A program made the translations under genes and the position numbers. Positions 8,411-14,738 of a DNA stretch of 34,040 nt are shown here, in pieces. Position 1 is the stretch's first letter, and every line of letters begins with the position of its first letter. This stretch comes from Paraburkholderia ferrariae NBRC 106233 (lineage in GTDB: Bacteria > Pseudomonadota > Gammaproteobacteria > Burkholderiales > Burkholderiaceae). Where the stretch lies: NCBI RefSeq assembly GCF_000685035.1, contig NZ_BAYB01000057.1, forward strand, positions 1-34,040, given 5' to 3'. Below the pieces are notes generated by a model. The model did no database searches, was not told the DNA's origin, and saw only the letters and a list, made by a program, of their open reading frames with translations.

Positions 8411-8418
8411 AAATGACA
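8392..8418. repeat. IRt, tniA-side terminal repeat of the Tn402/Tn5053 module
   Basis: Read on the minus strand from 8418, it starts TGTCATTTTCAGAAGACGA and continues to TGCACCA at 8392. This is the Tn402/Tn5053 terminal repeat with one apparent substitution. It marks the outer edge of the tni module, 115 bases upstream of tniA. No matching IRi was found near merR, so the module has only one recognisable end. Confidence 0.92.
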
Positions 8419-8462
8419 GCGCGGCACGGGAATCAAGGCATTGCGATTCTCGAAAATAGTTC

Positions 8463-8491
8463 TTGAAATTCTATTCTTGATTGCATATCAT
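8463..8491 (+). promoter_or_regulatory. Promoter for mntA-hepT
   Basis: TTGAAA (8463-8468) and TATCAT (8486-8491) are separated by 17 bases in a short AT-rich strip. The strip begins just outside the Tn402-type end. It lies 30 bases before the mntA start and no other gene reads from here. Good sigma-70 match by eye. Confidence 0.65.
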
Positions 8492-8521
8492 CTCAACGAG
8501 TTTCGATAAGAAAGGATGCCC

Positions 8522-8812
8522 ATGCGACCGTCTGTTGTGCTTGACATGAAGCGAAGCGCAGTGCGTGAAGCGGTAGGCCGCTTTCGCGCCGCGAACCCGC
8601 GCGTCTTCGGCTCGGTGCTGCATGGCACCGACCGGGATGGCAGCGACCTCGACCTGTTGGTCGATGCGCTGCCCGGTGCCACGTTGTTGGACTTGGGCGA
8701 TTTGGAAGAAGAACTGAAATCGCTGCTCGGCGTTGACGTCGATCTGCTGACTCCCGGCGACCTGCCGCCGAAGTTCCGGGCCAAGGTGCTCGCGGAGGCG
8801 CAACCGATATGA
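8522..8812 (+). CDS. mntA: MntA-type antitoxin nucleotidyltransferase
   Basis: A 96-residue minimal nucleotidyltransferase, the antitoxin of the HEPN/MNT type VII system. Family members inactivate HepT by AMPylating a tyrosine. The GS-X10-DxD signature is present (Gly30-Ser31, Asp42, Asp44 in GSVLHGTDRDGSDLD), with a third acidic strand at VDVDLL (about 71-76). I chose the ATG at 8522, 5-6 bases after AAAGGA, over the ATG at 8516 that overlaps the ribosome site. Its stop overlaps the hepT start (ATGA), so synthesis of the two is coupled. It lies between the tni module and the cupin gene and may stabilise the transposon or plasmid. Confidence 0.88.
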   Translation: MRPSVVLDMKRSAVREAVGRFRAANPRVFGSVLHGTDRDGSDLDLLVDALPGATLLDLGDLEEELKSLLGVDVDLLTPGDLPPKFRAKVLAEAQPI

Positions 8813-9195
8813 GCGAGAACCGCCTGCCCGATTACCTCGACCACATTCAGCAGGCCGCAACCGATGCGCGCAGCTTCGTGGAAGGGATGGCCAAGGACGA
8901 CTTCTTGGCCGACAAGCGCACCCAGCAGGCCGTCATCATGAGCCTGATCGTCATCGGCGAGGCGGCCACAAAGGTGATGGATGGCTACGTCGAGTTCACC
9001 CAGGCGCATGCCGACGTGCCGTGGCGCAGCATGCGCAATATGCGTAATCGCATGGCTCACGGCTATTTCGACATCAACCTCGATGTGGTGTGGGAGACGG
9101 TACAGGAATGGCTGCCGGCGTTGCTCCAGCAATTGCCCGCCGTGCGTCAGGATGCCGACGATGAAGACCGTAACGACAAAGGCATGGAGCCATGA
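8809..9195 (+). CDS. hepT: HepT-type HEPN toxin RNase
   Basis: A 128-residue all-alpha HEPN-domain protein, the toxin of the MntA-HepT pair. The RX4HXY catalytic motif is intact (Arg79, His84, Tyr86 in RNRMAHGY). The tyrosine is the residue AMPylated by MntA in studied systems. The conserved IGEAATKV segment is also seen (about 49-56). The C-terminal tail is acidic and variable. It overlaps mntA by four bases. The toxin target (tRNA or mRNA) cannot be read from sequence. Confidence 0.88.
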   Translation: MSENRLPDYLDHIQQAATDARSFVEGMAKDDFLADKRTQQAVIMSLIVIGEAATKVMDGYVEFTQAHADVPWRSMRNMRNRMAHGYFDINLDVVWETVQEWLPALLQQLPAVRQDADDEDRNDKGMEP

Positions 9196-9210
9196 CCAAT
9201 CAAGCCGCCG

Positions 9211-9384
9211 ATGTTCGGCCCCTCTGGCGTGTTCGATCCCGCGACCTATGAGCCGCGCTCGGGCAAGACCTTCTGGATGGCCGCAACGGACGTGAGTTCG
9301 CTGGTGGGCAAGGAGGCAGCAGCCGACACGCTCATCGGCAACTGCACGACCGCACGACCAGCCTCCCGTTCAAATTCGAGTTAG
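9211..9384 (+). CDS. Short ORF, possible gene remnant
   Basis: A 57-codon frame beginning MFGPSGVFDPATYEPRSG with an even, protein-like composition up to about residue 44, then a low-complexity Arg/Ser tail before the stop. This looks like the N-terminus of a longer protein cut off by a frameshift or deletion. There is no good ribosome site. I do not recognise the family. A 19-codon frame starting at the hepT end (9192) is in another register. It may mark a recombination junction between the toxin-antitoxin genes and the cupin gene. Confidence 0.35.
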   Translation: MFGPSGVFDPATYEPRSGKTFWMAATDVSSLVGKEAAADTLIGNCTTARPASRSNSS

Positions 9385-9431
9385 AACTCATACCCAGCCT
9401 GTCTGGGGGCACTGTGAAAGAGGGATCTCCG

Positions 9432-9788
9432 ATGACTGTTGAATCGAGAATATTTTCTGTAGCCGAGTATGTTCAGCCGTCCGAAGGCGAGCCTATTCGT
9501 TCCGTTGTGCTTGAAACCCGAGACTCAATTATCGTGGTTTGGCATGTCCATCCCGGGCAGGAAATTGCGGCTCACATTCATCCTCACGGCCAAGACACGT
9601 GGACTGTTTTGTCGGGAATGGCTGATTACTTTCAGGGCAATGGGATTGTTCGTGCCCTCAGGGAAGGTGAGATAGCCGTGGCAAGACCGGGCCAAGTGCA
9701 CGGGGCGCGAAATACAGGTACCGAGCCATTTGTGTTCGTCTCGGTTGTGGCATCAGCCAATGCCGGTTTCGTATTGGCTGAGCGATAG
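9432..9788 (+). CDS. Small cupin-domain protein
   Basis: A 118-residue single-domain cupin. The first cupin motif is recognisable as HVHPGQEIAAHIHPHGQD (about residues 41-58) with three or four candidate metal ligands, although the usual glutamate is replaced. The second motif is around PGQVHGARN. Such proteins bind a metal and may be isomerases, dioxygenases or sensors; nothing here decides which. The ATG at 9432 follows GAGGGA; a GTG at 9414 is the alternative. Base composition is clearly less GC-rich than the neighbours, suggesting a separate origin. Confidence 0.75.
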   Translation: MTVESRIFSVAEYVQPSEGEPIRSVVLETRDSIIVVWHVHPGQEIAAHIHPHGQDTWTVLSGMADYFQGNGIVRALREGEIAVARPGQVHGARNTGTEPFVFVSVVASANAGFVLAER

Positions 9789-10042
9789 AGCCCAATCTCT
9801 GGAGTTGGTCCAATGAGCGGTCGGGGAGATAGGTAACAGACATGCAGCGGACACGGCTGCTAAACCAGGTCGCAAACCTCCTTGCGTCGCAGCGTGCCGC
9901 AAGCGACGCGATCAATCGAATGGGGTCGGCATGAGACTGAACACCATCCAGTTCCCGACCGCGTAGCCGCCTGTCCTGCCGATCAGGTCTTGACCATCGA
10001 CGCCTGGGATCAGTCCTGAATGTTCTTGGAGACCACTACGTT
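9789..10042. other. Non-coding or degenerate stretch
   Basis: Only very short frames are present, for example a 30-codon one starting MQRTRLLNQVANLL at about 9842 and an 11-codon one after it. Several stops interrupt stretches with coding-like composition, so it may contain decayed gene fragments. I see no clear promoter, res site or terminator, though a res site for the resolvase at 11228 would be expected somewhere in this part of the transposon. Confidence 0.4.
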
Positions 10043-10369
10043 ATGAGCCGCAGCCGCCGCAAAACACCCATCGTCGGGCACACGACCTGCGGCAGCGAGC
10101 GCGAGGACAAGAAGCTCTGGCATCAGCGCTGGCGCACCCGTGAGCGCACGGCGCTGACCAGCGCGTCGCCCGAAGCCCTGAGCGCCCATCTGCCCCTGCT
10201 GGAAAACCAGGCCAGCAGCGTCTGGTCGATGGGCAAGGATGGCCGCTCCTACTGGCCCGTCAAGCGCCAGGCCGCCACGGCGGATCGCATCGCCAATCAC
10301 AAGGGACGCAACCCGCAAGAACGCGCCTCCCTGAAAAAGCGCCTGCTGCGCAAGTGGATGAGCAAATGA
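10043..10369 (+). CDS. Unknown basic protein, first of four coupled genes
   Basis: A 108-residue, strongly basic soluble protein starting MSRSRRKTPIVGHTTCGSER. It is rich in Arg, Lys and Trp, with a highly charged C-terminus (ERASLKKRLLRKWMSK), and could bind nucleic acid. No catalytic motif is recognised. It overlaps the next gene by ATGA, and that gene overlaps the next in the same way, leading to the resolvase; the four form one apparent operon. I believe similar small proteins occur on mobile elements, but I cannot name the family. Confidence 0.65.
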   Translation: MSRSRRKTPIVGHTTCGSEREDKKLWHQRWRTRERTALTSASPEALSAHLPLLENQASSVWSMGKDGRSYWPVKRQAATADRIANHKGRNPQERASLKKRLLRKWMSK

Positions 10370-10866
10370 AGCTCTCCTTCCATCAGCACATTGCGCTGTT
10401 CTGGATGATCGGTGCTCCGGGCGTCTTCGCGCCCGTGATCGAGAACGCCAAGCGGCCCGATGCCGGCGCCGTCATGGCGTGGGGTGTCGCGATCGTGGCG
10501 GTGATGATCCTCTTCACCCCTTTGCTGCTGCGCTGTCCACCATTCCGGCGCTGGTATGGCCGGACGGATGCGCTGTCGGAGCGGCAGCGCCAGGCGCTTG
10601 CCGAGCGCGGCCTGCGCCGCTACTACCAGACCGCTTTCGATGACGGCTACGTGCCCCGCGTGATGCCCTACGTGTGGCGCATCATCTGGACGGTCGGCGG
10701 GTTGATGGCTGTGACCGCCGTACTGCCTACCAACACCGGACGGCCAGCCTTCGATGCCTTGGTGGTCTTCTCGACCTGGTATCCGATAGGCGTGATGCTG
10801 CTGGTTTTCGCGTCGAGGCCCCTTGGCCGGTTGATTCGCCAAAGAGCACAGGAGCGGCGGAAATGA
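10366..10866 (+). CDS. Unknown membrane protein
   Basis: A 166-residue protein with about four hydrophobic segments (about 5-23, 32-50, 103-124, 130-150) and a charged loop rich in Arg and Tyr between the second and third. The C-terminus is basic (RLIRQRAQERRK). The ATG at 10366 overlaps the preceding stop; a GTG at 10354 is possible but less likely. No known family recognised. Middle of the coupled group ending in the resolvase gene. Confidence 0.65.
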   Translation: MKLSFHQHIALFWMIGAPGVFAPVIENAKRPDAGAVMAWGVAIVAVMILFTPLLLRCPPFRRWYGRTDALSERQRQALAERGLRRYYQTAFDDGYVPRVMPYVWRIIWTVGGLMAVTAVLPTNTGRPAFDALVVFSTWYPIGVMLLVFASRPLGRLIRQRAQERRK

Positions 10867-11234
10867 GCACGTCAACCATCGAGGCGCTGGCCAGCGCCTG
10901 GGCAAGGATTGCCGAGGAAGCGGAATTCCCCGCTGACTACGAGGGGACTGCCACACCACAAGCGCATCGGGCTAGCGAAGCTATTCAGGAGCAGATTCGG
11001 GAGCGCATCGTCGCCACCAACGACATGCGGCTGTTCAGCCTGCTGCACCTGCTGGGTCAGGCGTCGCTGCGCATGGAGCAAGCGCTGTGGCCGGAGGATT
11101 ACGAGCGGATGACGCGCGAGGTTGAGGAAGCCCTGCGGCAAGCCACCGACGCCAACGCCAGATCGTACACCCACGAAGAAGTGATGCAGGCGATGCAGGA
11201 ACGCATCGACCGGGCGCGAGACAAGCCATGTTGA
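10863..11234 (+). CDS. Unknown soluble helical protein
   Basis: A 123-residue acidic protein, predicted mostly helical by eye, with long runs of Glu, Ala, Arg and Gln (for example HEEVMQAMQERIDRARDK near the end). It overlaps the membrane-protein gene by four bases and the resolvase gene by seven. That tight packing supports a real gene. No recognised domain, and function is unknown. Confidence 0.65.
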   Translation: MSTSTIEALASAWARIAEEAEFPADYEGTATPQAHRASEAIQEQIRERIVATNDMRLFSLLHLLGQASLRMEQALWPEDYERMTREVEEALRQATDANARSYTHEEVMQAMQERIDRARDKPC

Positions 11235-11785
11235 TTGGCTATGCGCGCGTCTCGACGCAGGATCAGAACCTGGAGCTGCAACGCGAAGCCTTGAGCAAGG
11301 CCGGATGTAAAAAGGTCTTCGAGGACAAGGTGAGTGGCACGCGGGCAGACCGGCCTGGCTTGGCCAAGACGCTCGAAATGCTGCGCGAAGGCGATACTTT
11401 GGTCGTCTGGAAGCTCGACCGGCTGGGCCGGTCGGTCAAGCAACTGGTCGATCTGGTCGGCGATCTGCACAAGCACGGTGTCCAGTTCAGGAGCCTCACC
11501 GACTCCATCGACACCGGCACACCATCCGGGCGGTTCTTCTTCCACGTCATGGCGAGCCTTGCCGAAATGGAGCGCGAGCTGACCGTCGAGCGCACCCGCG
11601 CCGGGCTGGAAGTCGCCAAGCAGCTCGGCCGCAAAGGCGGCCGCAAGCCGAAGATGACCGACAGCAAGATCGAGTCGGCCAAGAAGCTGCTGGCCAGCGG
11701 GGTGCCGCCCAAGGACGTGGCCAAGAACCTCGGCGTGTCCATTCCGACGCTGTACCGCTGGGTGCCAGCCTCCACGCACGCTTAG
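11228..11785 (+). CDS. tnpR: Serine resolvase (TnpR-like)
   Basis: A 185-residue small serine recombinase. The catalytic serine is Ser9 in GYARVSTQDQN. KLDRLGRSVKQLVDLV and MASLAEMERELTVERTRAGL are the conserved core and the long E helix, and a C-terminal helix-turn-helix follows (PPKDVAKNLGVSIPTLYRW). It would resolve cointegrates at a res site. The TAG stop (11783-11785) falls inside the right 38-bp repeat, where tnpA normally ends in Tn21-type elements. The sequence differs from Tn21 TnpR and from the TniR in this same transposon, so two distinct resolvases are present. Confidence 0.92.
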   Translation: MLIGYARVSTQDQNLELQREALSKAGCKKVFEDKVSGTRADRPGLAKTLEMLREGDTLVVWKLDRLGRSVKQLVDLVGDLHKHGVQFRSLTDSIDTGTPSGRFFFHVMASLAEMERELTVERTRAGLEVAKQLGRKGGRKPKMTDSKIESAKKLLASGVPPKDVAKNLGVSIPTLYRWVPASTHA

Positions 11786-11818
11786 CGTGCTTTATTTTCC
11801 GTTTTCTGAGACGACCCC
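11781..11818. repeat. Right 38-bp inverted repeat, Tn21 subgroup
   Basis: Reads CTTAGCGTGC at the inner edge to ACGACCCC at the outer edge. On the minus strand it matches the Tn21-type terminal repeat as I know it. It differs from the left end at two bases. It contains the last codon of the resolvase and is followed by the TACTT duplication. Confidence 0.93.
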
Positions 11819-11823
11819 TACTT
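11819..11823. repeat. Target-site duplication, right copy (TACTT)
   Basis: Exact copy of bases 32-36, directly abutting the right 38-bp repeat. Confidence 0.9.
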
Positions 11824-12284
11824 TGTAGAGGCGGAGCCTGAAGGATCGAGATGATGGTTTTTTGCTGTTCGAAGTGAGACGGTCGTTCTGCGATGACGGT
11901 GCAAGGATTGGAAGCGGCAGGGTCAAGGTCGCCCTCCCTTTTTATTGAATGCTTTTGGCCGCGGCACGGAGGTGCTTCACGGCAGGCTTGCCTGCCGCGT
12001 GGAAGCCTTGTTCGCCGCGGCCTTGGTCAACCTGCGCGGCTATGCCGCGCCACTTGTTGGGGGGATGCCGGGAGGGAAGGACGCGCGTAGCGCGGCCGGG
12101 GCGGAGCGCGCTTGAGCGCGCGTAGCGAGCCGGCGGGGGGCGCTTGCGCCCCCCAAGAGGCGGAGGCCTCTGCCGCGTTACTACTATGTTTTGTAAAAAA
12201 AGGAGGGTTAACAGCCGCGCGCGTGTTAGCGCTGTGGAAAACTCCTCAAACGCCTTGCGCGACAAGGCTCTGCGCGTTGCGCAT
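11824..12284. other. Gene-free GC-rich stretch with TT-centred palindromes
   Basis: No frame here has coding character. Three strong palindromes are visible: CGGCAGGC-TT-GCCTGCCG (11980-11997), GCGCGC-TTGA-GCGCGC (12106-12121) and GGGGGGCGC-TT-GCGCCCCCC (12135-12154). An A-rich tract and a GGAGGG follow near 12192-12210, then a DnaA-box-like TGTGGAAAA at about 12233. The stretch lies beside the iterons and is probably part of the replication or maintenance region. Confidence 0.5.
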
Positions 12285-12581
12285 GTCGCTGATGTACGAA
12301 ATGGCCGTCGGCGTTATACGAGTCATTTGTCGCTGATATCCGAGGCTATCCATCGGCGATATACGAGCGCTTCAACAGCCTGTCCAGAGGCTTATCCACA
12401 TTGTCGGCGATGTACGACCCTTGTCGGCGATGTACGAGCCTGTCGCATCTCCCCTCCTGTACCGCTCTCTCGTCCTAAATCCACCTCTTCCCCTTGTTTT
12501 TCGAGGCTTAGCGGGCAATCGGTGACGCCCTCAAGTGTCGGCGATATACGAAATCGGCCGGAAAACGTCGGCGATATACGA
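12285..12581. repeat. Iteron array, candidate oriV
   Basis: Eight copies of a 15-bp repeat, consensus GTCGGCGATATACGA, all in the same direction: starts at 12285, 12307, 12329, 12352, 12403, 12423, 12537 and 12567. The first four are 22-23 bases apart, two helical turns, as in iterons bound by a plasmid Rep protein. Some copies are diverged (GTCGCTGATATCCGA at 12329). A perfect DnaA box lies inside the array. No rep gene is in the window, so the cognate initiator is elsewhere on the plasmid. Confidence 0.8.
12392..12400 (+). promoter_or_regulatory. DnaA box
   Basis: TTATCCACA is an exact consensus DnaA box, placed between the fourth and fifth iterons. This is a typical component of iteron-type plasmid origins, where host DnaA helps open the DNA. 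Confidence 0.75.
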
Positions 12582-12696
12582 GCCCAAAGGGCGCCTCAGA
12601 AGCGCTTGCTTCCGTTCCGTATTCAATCCTGCATGGGAATTAACAATTACATCGACTGATGAAACCAAAAACCCCGACAGTCAGGCTTGCGCGCTC

Positions 12697-12730
12697 TTGT
12701 CGTTTTTTGCATCATGGTTATAATACGGAA
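12697..12730 (+). promoter_or_regulatory. Promoter and candidate operator before traM
   Basis: TTGTCG (12697-12702) and a consensus TATAAT (12719-12724) are 16 bases apart. They lie just upstream of a strong AAAGGAGG and the traM start at 12747. The half-site ATACGGAA (12723-12730) overlaps the -10 box, with the weaker partner TTTTGCAT (12705-12712) 10 bases to its left. The same inverted repeat occurs before traP and the 26072 gene, and a further lone TTCCGTAT lies at 12615-12622. A repressor acting here would block the start of the transfer operon. Confidence 0.65.
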
Positions 12731-12746
12731 AAAAGGAGGTGGTTCG

Positions 12747-13520
12747 ATGACCGCACTGAACGAAGCAAACCAGGAACGGGCCGTAGCTGCCGGCCCGCTT
12801 CCCTCGAGAGACCAGGCCGTGTCCGATGCAGCAGAGCCGAATGCGGCGAGCGAGCAACTCGCGGAGCTCGCCGCTCAACTTCATCAAACAGCCGATGCGG
12901 TTGAGCCGGCGGTGCGGATGGAGAAGGACCGCAAGCACCTGCAATTCATTGCAGGCTCGTCTGTCAAGCTGAACTTCATTCTCGCGACAGCGCTTCTGAT
13001 CAGTGTCGTCGCGAATGGTGCGCTCGGTTGGCGTGCGTTCAACCCGGACCGCCAGTATTTCGCCTCCGACAACGGCCGCATCTTCCCGCTGATTCCGATG
13101 TCGCAGCCGTATCGCAAAGCGGCCGACGTGATCCAGTACGCGAAGGACACGATGAACCGTTCGTTCACGATGGACTTCCTCAACTGGCGTCAACAGCTCG
13201 AGGACATCCGCGGCAATTACACGCGCGACGGCTTCAAGTCGTTCATCGCATCGCTGCAAGCCTCGGGTGTCTTGGCGACCGTGCGCGATCGCCGCATGAA
13301 CATGTCGATCACTGCCGGCACTGGCGTTCTCACAAAGGAGGGCGTCGAGAACGGCGTCTACGTGTGGTACGTCGAGATGCCGATCGAGGTCAAGCTGTCG
13401 GGGCAGACGTCTGAGCTTCCTGCGCAGCGCTTCCTCGCAACGGTTCGGATCGAGCGAGTTTCCACGCTCGACTCCATTGAAGGCATCGGCGTCGGCCAAC
13501 TGGTGACGAAGCCGCTTTGA
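12747..13520 (+). CDS. traM: TraM/DotI-like type IVB secretion protein
   Basis: A 257-residue inner-membrane protein of the IncI/Dot-Icm type. A cytoplasmic N-terminal tail is followed by one transmembrane helix (about 74-94, LNFILATALLISVVANGALG) and a periplasmic domain, the layout of DotI/IcmL. DotI forms part of the inner-membrane complex linking the channel to its ATPases. The ATG at 12747 has a strong ribosome site (AAAGGAGG); a longer frame upstream covers the promoter. First gene of the tra block and 11 bases before traN. Assignment rests on topology plus gene order. Confidence 0.82.
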   Translation: MTALNEANQERAVAAGPLPSRDQAVSDAAEPNAASEQLAELAAQLHQTADAVEPAVRMEKDRKHLQFIAGSSVKLNFILATALLISVVANGALGWRAFNPDRQYFASDNGRIFPLIPMSQPYRKAADVIQYAKDTMNRSFTMDFLNWRQQLEDIRGNYTRDGFKSFIASLQASGVLATVRDRRMNMSITAGTGVLTKEGVENGVYVWYVEMPIEVKLSGQTSELPAQRFLATVRIERVSTLDSIEGIGVGQLVTKPL

Positions 13521-13531
13521 GGACTCGAACG

Positions 13532-14728
13532 ATGAAACGACTCGCCCTTTTGCTCGTTGCACCGTTGGCGGCCAGCACACTCGCTCCGGCGATGGCTCAA
13601 AACGCGCAACAGCCTCAACCCCAACCCCAACCGGCGCAGCAGCAAAGCGCGGCACCGGCCGCGCAAGGTGTCGCAGCGCCTGCACCGGCACCGCAGCAGC
13701 CGCAACAAGCGCAAGCCCCGCAGTGGGTCAATGCGGGCGCACCGGCCGGCGCATTTCCGCCGCCGCCTGGTCAAGCGCCGATGAGCTCGCAGCAGCAAAT
13801 TCAGGCTGCGTTCCCGCAAACCAACTATGGAGCGGCGAATTATGCTGTGGCCGGACAAGCCCCGCAGGGCTACCCGCAGCAGTATCCGGCGGGAGCAGTA
13901 CCTCAGAATGGCGTCGCGCCGATGCCCCCGCTCGCGCCTCCGAGCAATTACGAACGCGCCGAGCAGGTCGTTTCGCCCTTCAGCAACGGCGAGATCGTCA
14001 AGCTGCGTCAGCAGCTCGACGACTCGCGCAAGGCAAAGGCTTATCACCCTGTCAGGACCGTGCCCCGGATCAGCAGCATCTCGGTCGACCTCTCGCCCGG
14101 TGCCGCGCTCCCGATCGCGCGCGTGCTGCCCGGCGAGCAGACGACGCTGGTGTTCGTGGATTCGACGGGCGCGCCGTGGCCGCTCGCCGTTGCTCCGCGA
14201 GTTTCCGATGCCCGCTACTTCGATGTCGAATGGTTGCAAGGCACGCCGTCCGTCGTGATCTCGGCGTTATCGGCCTATGAAGACGGTAATGTGACCGTCT
14301 TCCTTCAGGGCATGGCGACGCCGGTCGTGGTCAAGCTCGCCACCGGCGAGCCCGATTCGAAAGAGAAGAGCCGCGTTGTCGACTATCGCCTCGATCTGCG
14401 TGTGCCCGGCCGTGGTCCGAACGCACAAGCCCCGTTCCTCGGAGCCGGTCGTATCGCGCTGTACGACGACACGATGCAGGGATTCCTCGACGGCATTCCG
14501 CCGAGTGGCGCGAAGCGCGTGACAGCGCATGGCGACGTACCGGCACGCACGCAGGTTTGGCAGTACGGCGACGCGATGTTCGTTCGCACGAACTACGACA
14601 TTCAGACGGCATTCGATCAAAGCATGTCTGCCGCCGACGGCACGCGCGTTTATCGGTTGCCGCCGACCCCTTACGTCACGCTGTCCGAGATGGGCCGGTC
14701 CGTGACGCTCCAACTCGACATCAATTGA
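13532..14728 (+). CDS. traN: TraN/DotH-like outer-membrane core protein
   Basis: A 398-residue exported protein. Residues 1-23 are a signal peptide ending APAMAQ. A long Gln/Pro/Ala-rich stretch follows (about 24-130), and then a folded C-terminal part (from about residue 150) with the features of DotH/IcmK, the VirB9-like component of the core complex. Low-complexity linkers of this kind are usual in DotH relatives. It lies directly between the DotI- and DotG-like genes, as in R64 traM-traN-traO. Confidence 0.8.
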   Translation: MKRLALLLVAPLAASTLAPAMAQNAQQPQPQPQPAQQQSAAPAAQGVAAPAPAPQQPQQAQAPQWVNAGAPAGAFPPPPGQAPMSSQQQIQAAFPQTNYGAANYAVAGQAPQGYPQQYPAGAVPQNGVAPMPPLAPPSNYERAEQVVSPFSNGEIVKLRQQLDDSRKAKAYHPVRTVPRISSISVDLSPGAALPIARVLPGEQTTLVFVDSTGAPWPLAVAPRVSDARYFDVEWLQGTPSVVISALSAYEDGNVTVFLQGMATPVVVKLATGEPDSKEKSRVVDYRLDLRVPGRGPNAQAPFLGAGRIALYDDTMQGFLDGIPPSGAKRVTAHGDVPARTQVWQYGDAMFVRTNYDIQTAFDQSMSAADGTRVYRLPPTPYVTLSEMGRSVTLQLDIN

Positions 14729-14738
14729 GAGGCAGAGC

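Larger units (their letters stand above)
3798..8418 (-). mobile_element. Tn5053/Tn402-type transposition module, one-ended
   Basis: tniR, res, tniQ, tniB, tniA and IRt are all present in the standard order and look intact. In Tn5053 the partner end (IRi) lies just beyond merR; here that place is taken by a Tn21-type 38-bp repeat. The module could supply TniABQ in trans but cannot by itself define a full element unless a cryptic second end exists. Confidence 0.85.
37..11818. mobile_element. Chimeric Tn21-ended mercury-resistance transposon without tnpA
   Basis: An 11,782-bp unit with 38-bp Tn21-subgroup ends and a 5-bp direct duplication. Inside, in order: merR-merTPFADE, tniR-tniQ-tniB-tniA with a Tn402-type IRt, mntA-hepT, a cupin gene, three unknown genes and a serine resolvase touching the right end. 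No Tn3-family transposase gene of about 3 kb is present, so this form is non-autonomous with respect to its outer ends. The duplication shows that an element with these ends inserted here. Whether tnpA was absent at that moment or deleted later cannot be told. Mobilisation in trans by a Tn21-type TnpA is an inference from the matching ends. Confidence 0.85.

Noticed and set aside
12285..12581. Possible CRISPR array
   Set aside because: Repeats are only 15 bp, spacing is irregular with many gaps near 7 bases, and no cas genes are present. Iterons explain them better.
12144..12659. 171-codon plus-strand frame through the iteron region
   Set aside because: It translates the iterons and palindromes into Arg/Ser-rich sequence, overlaps the candidate origin and has no ribosome site tied to a sensible start.
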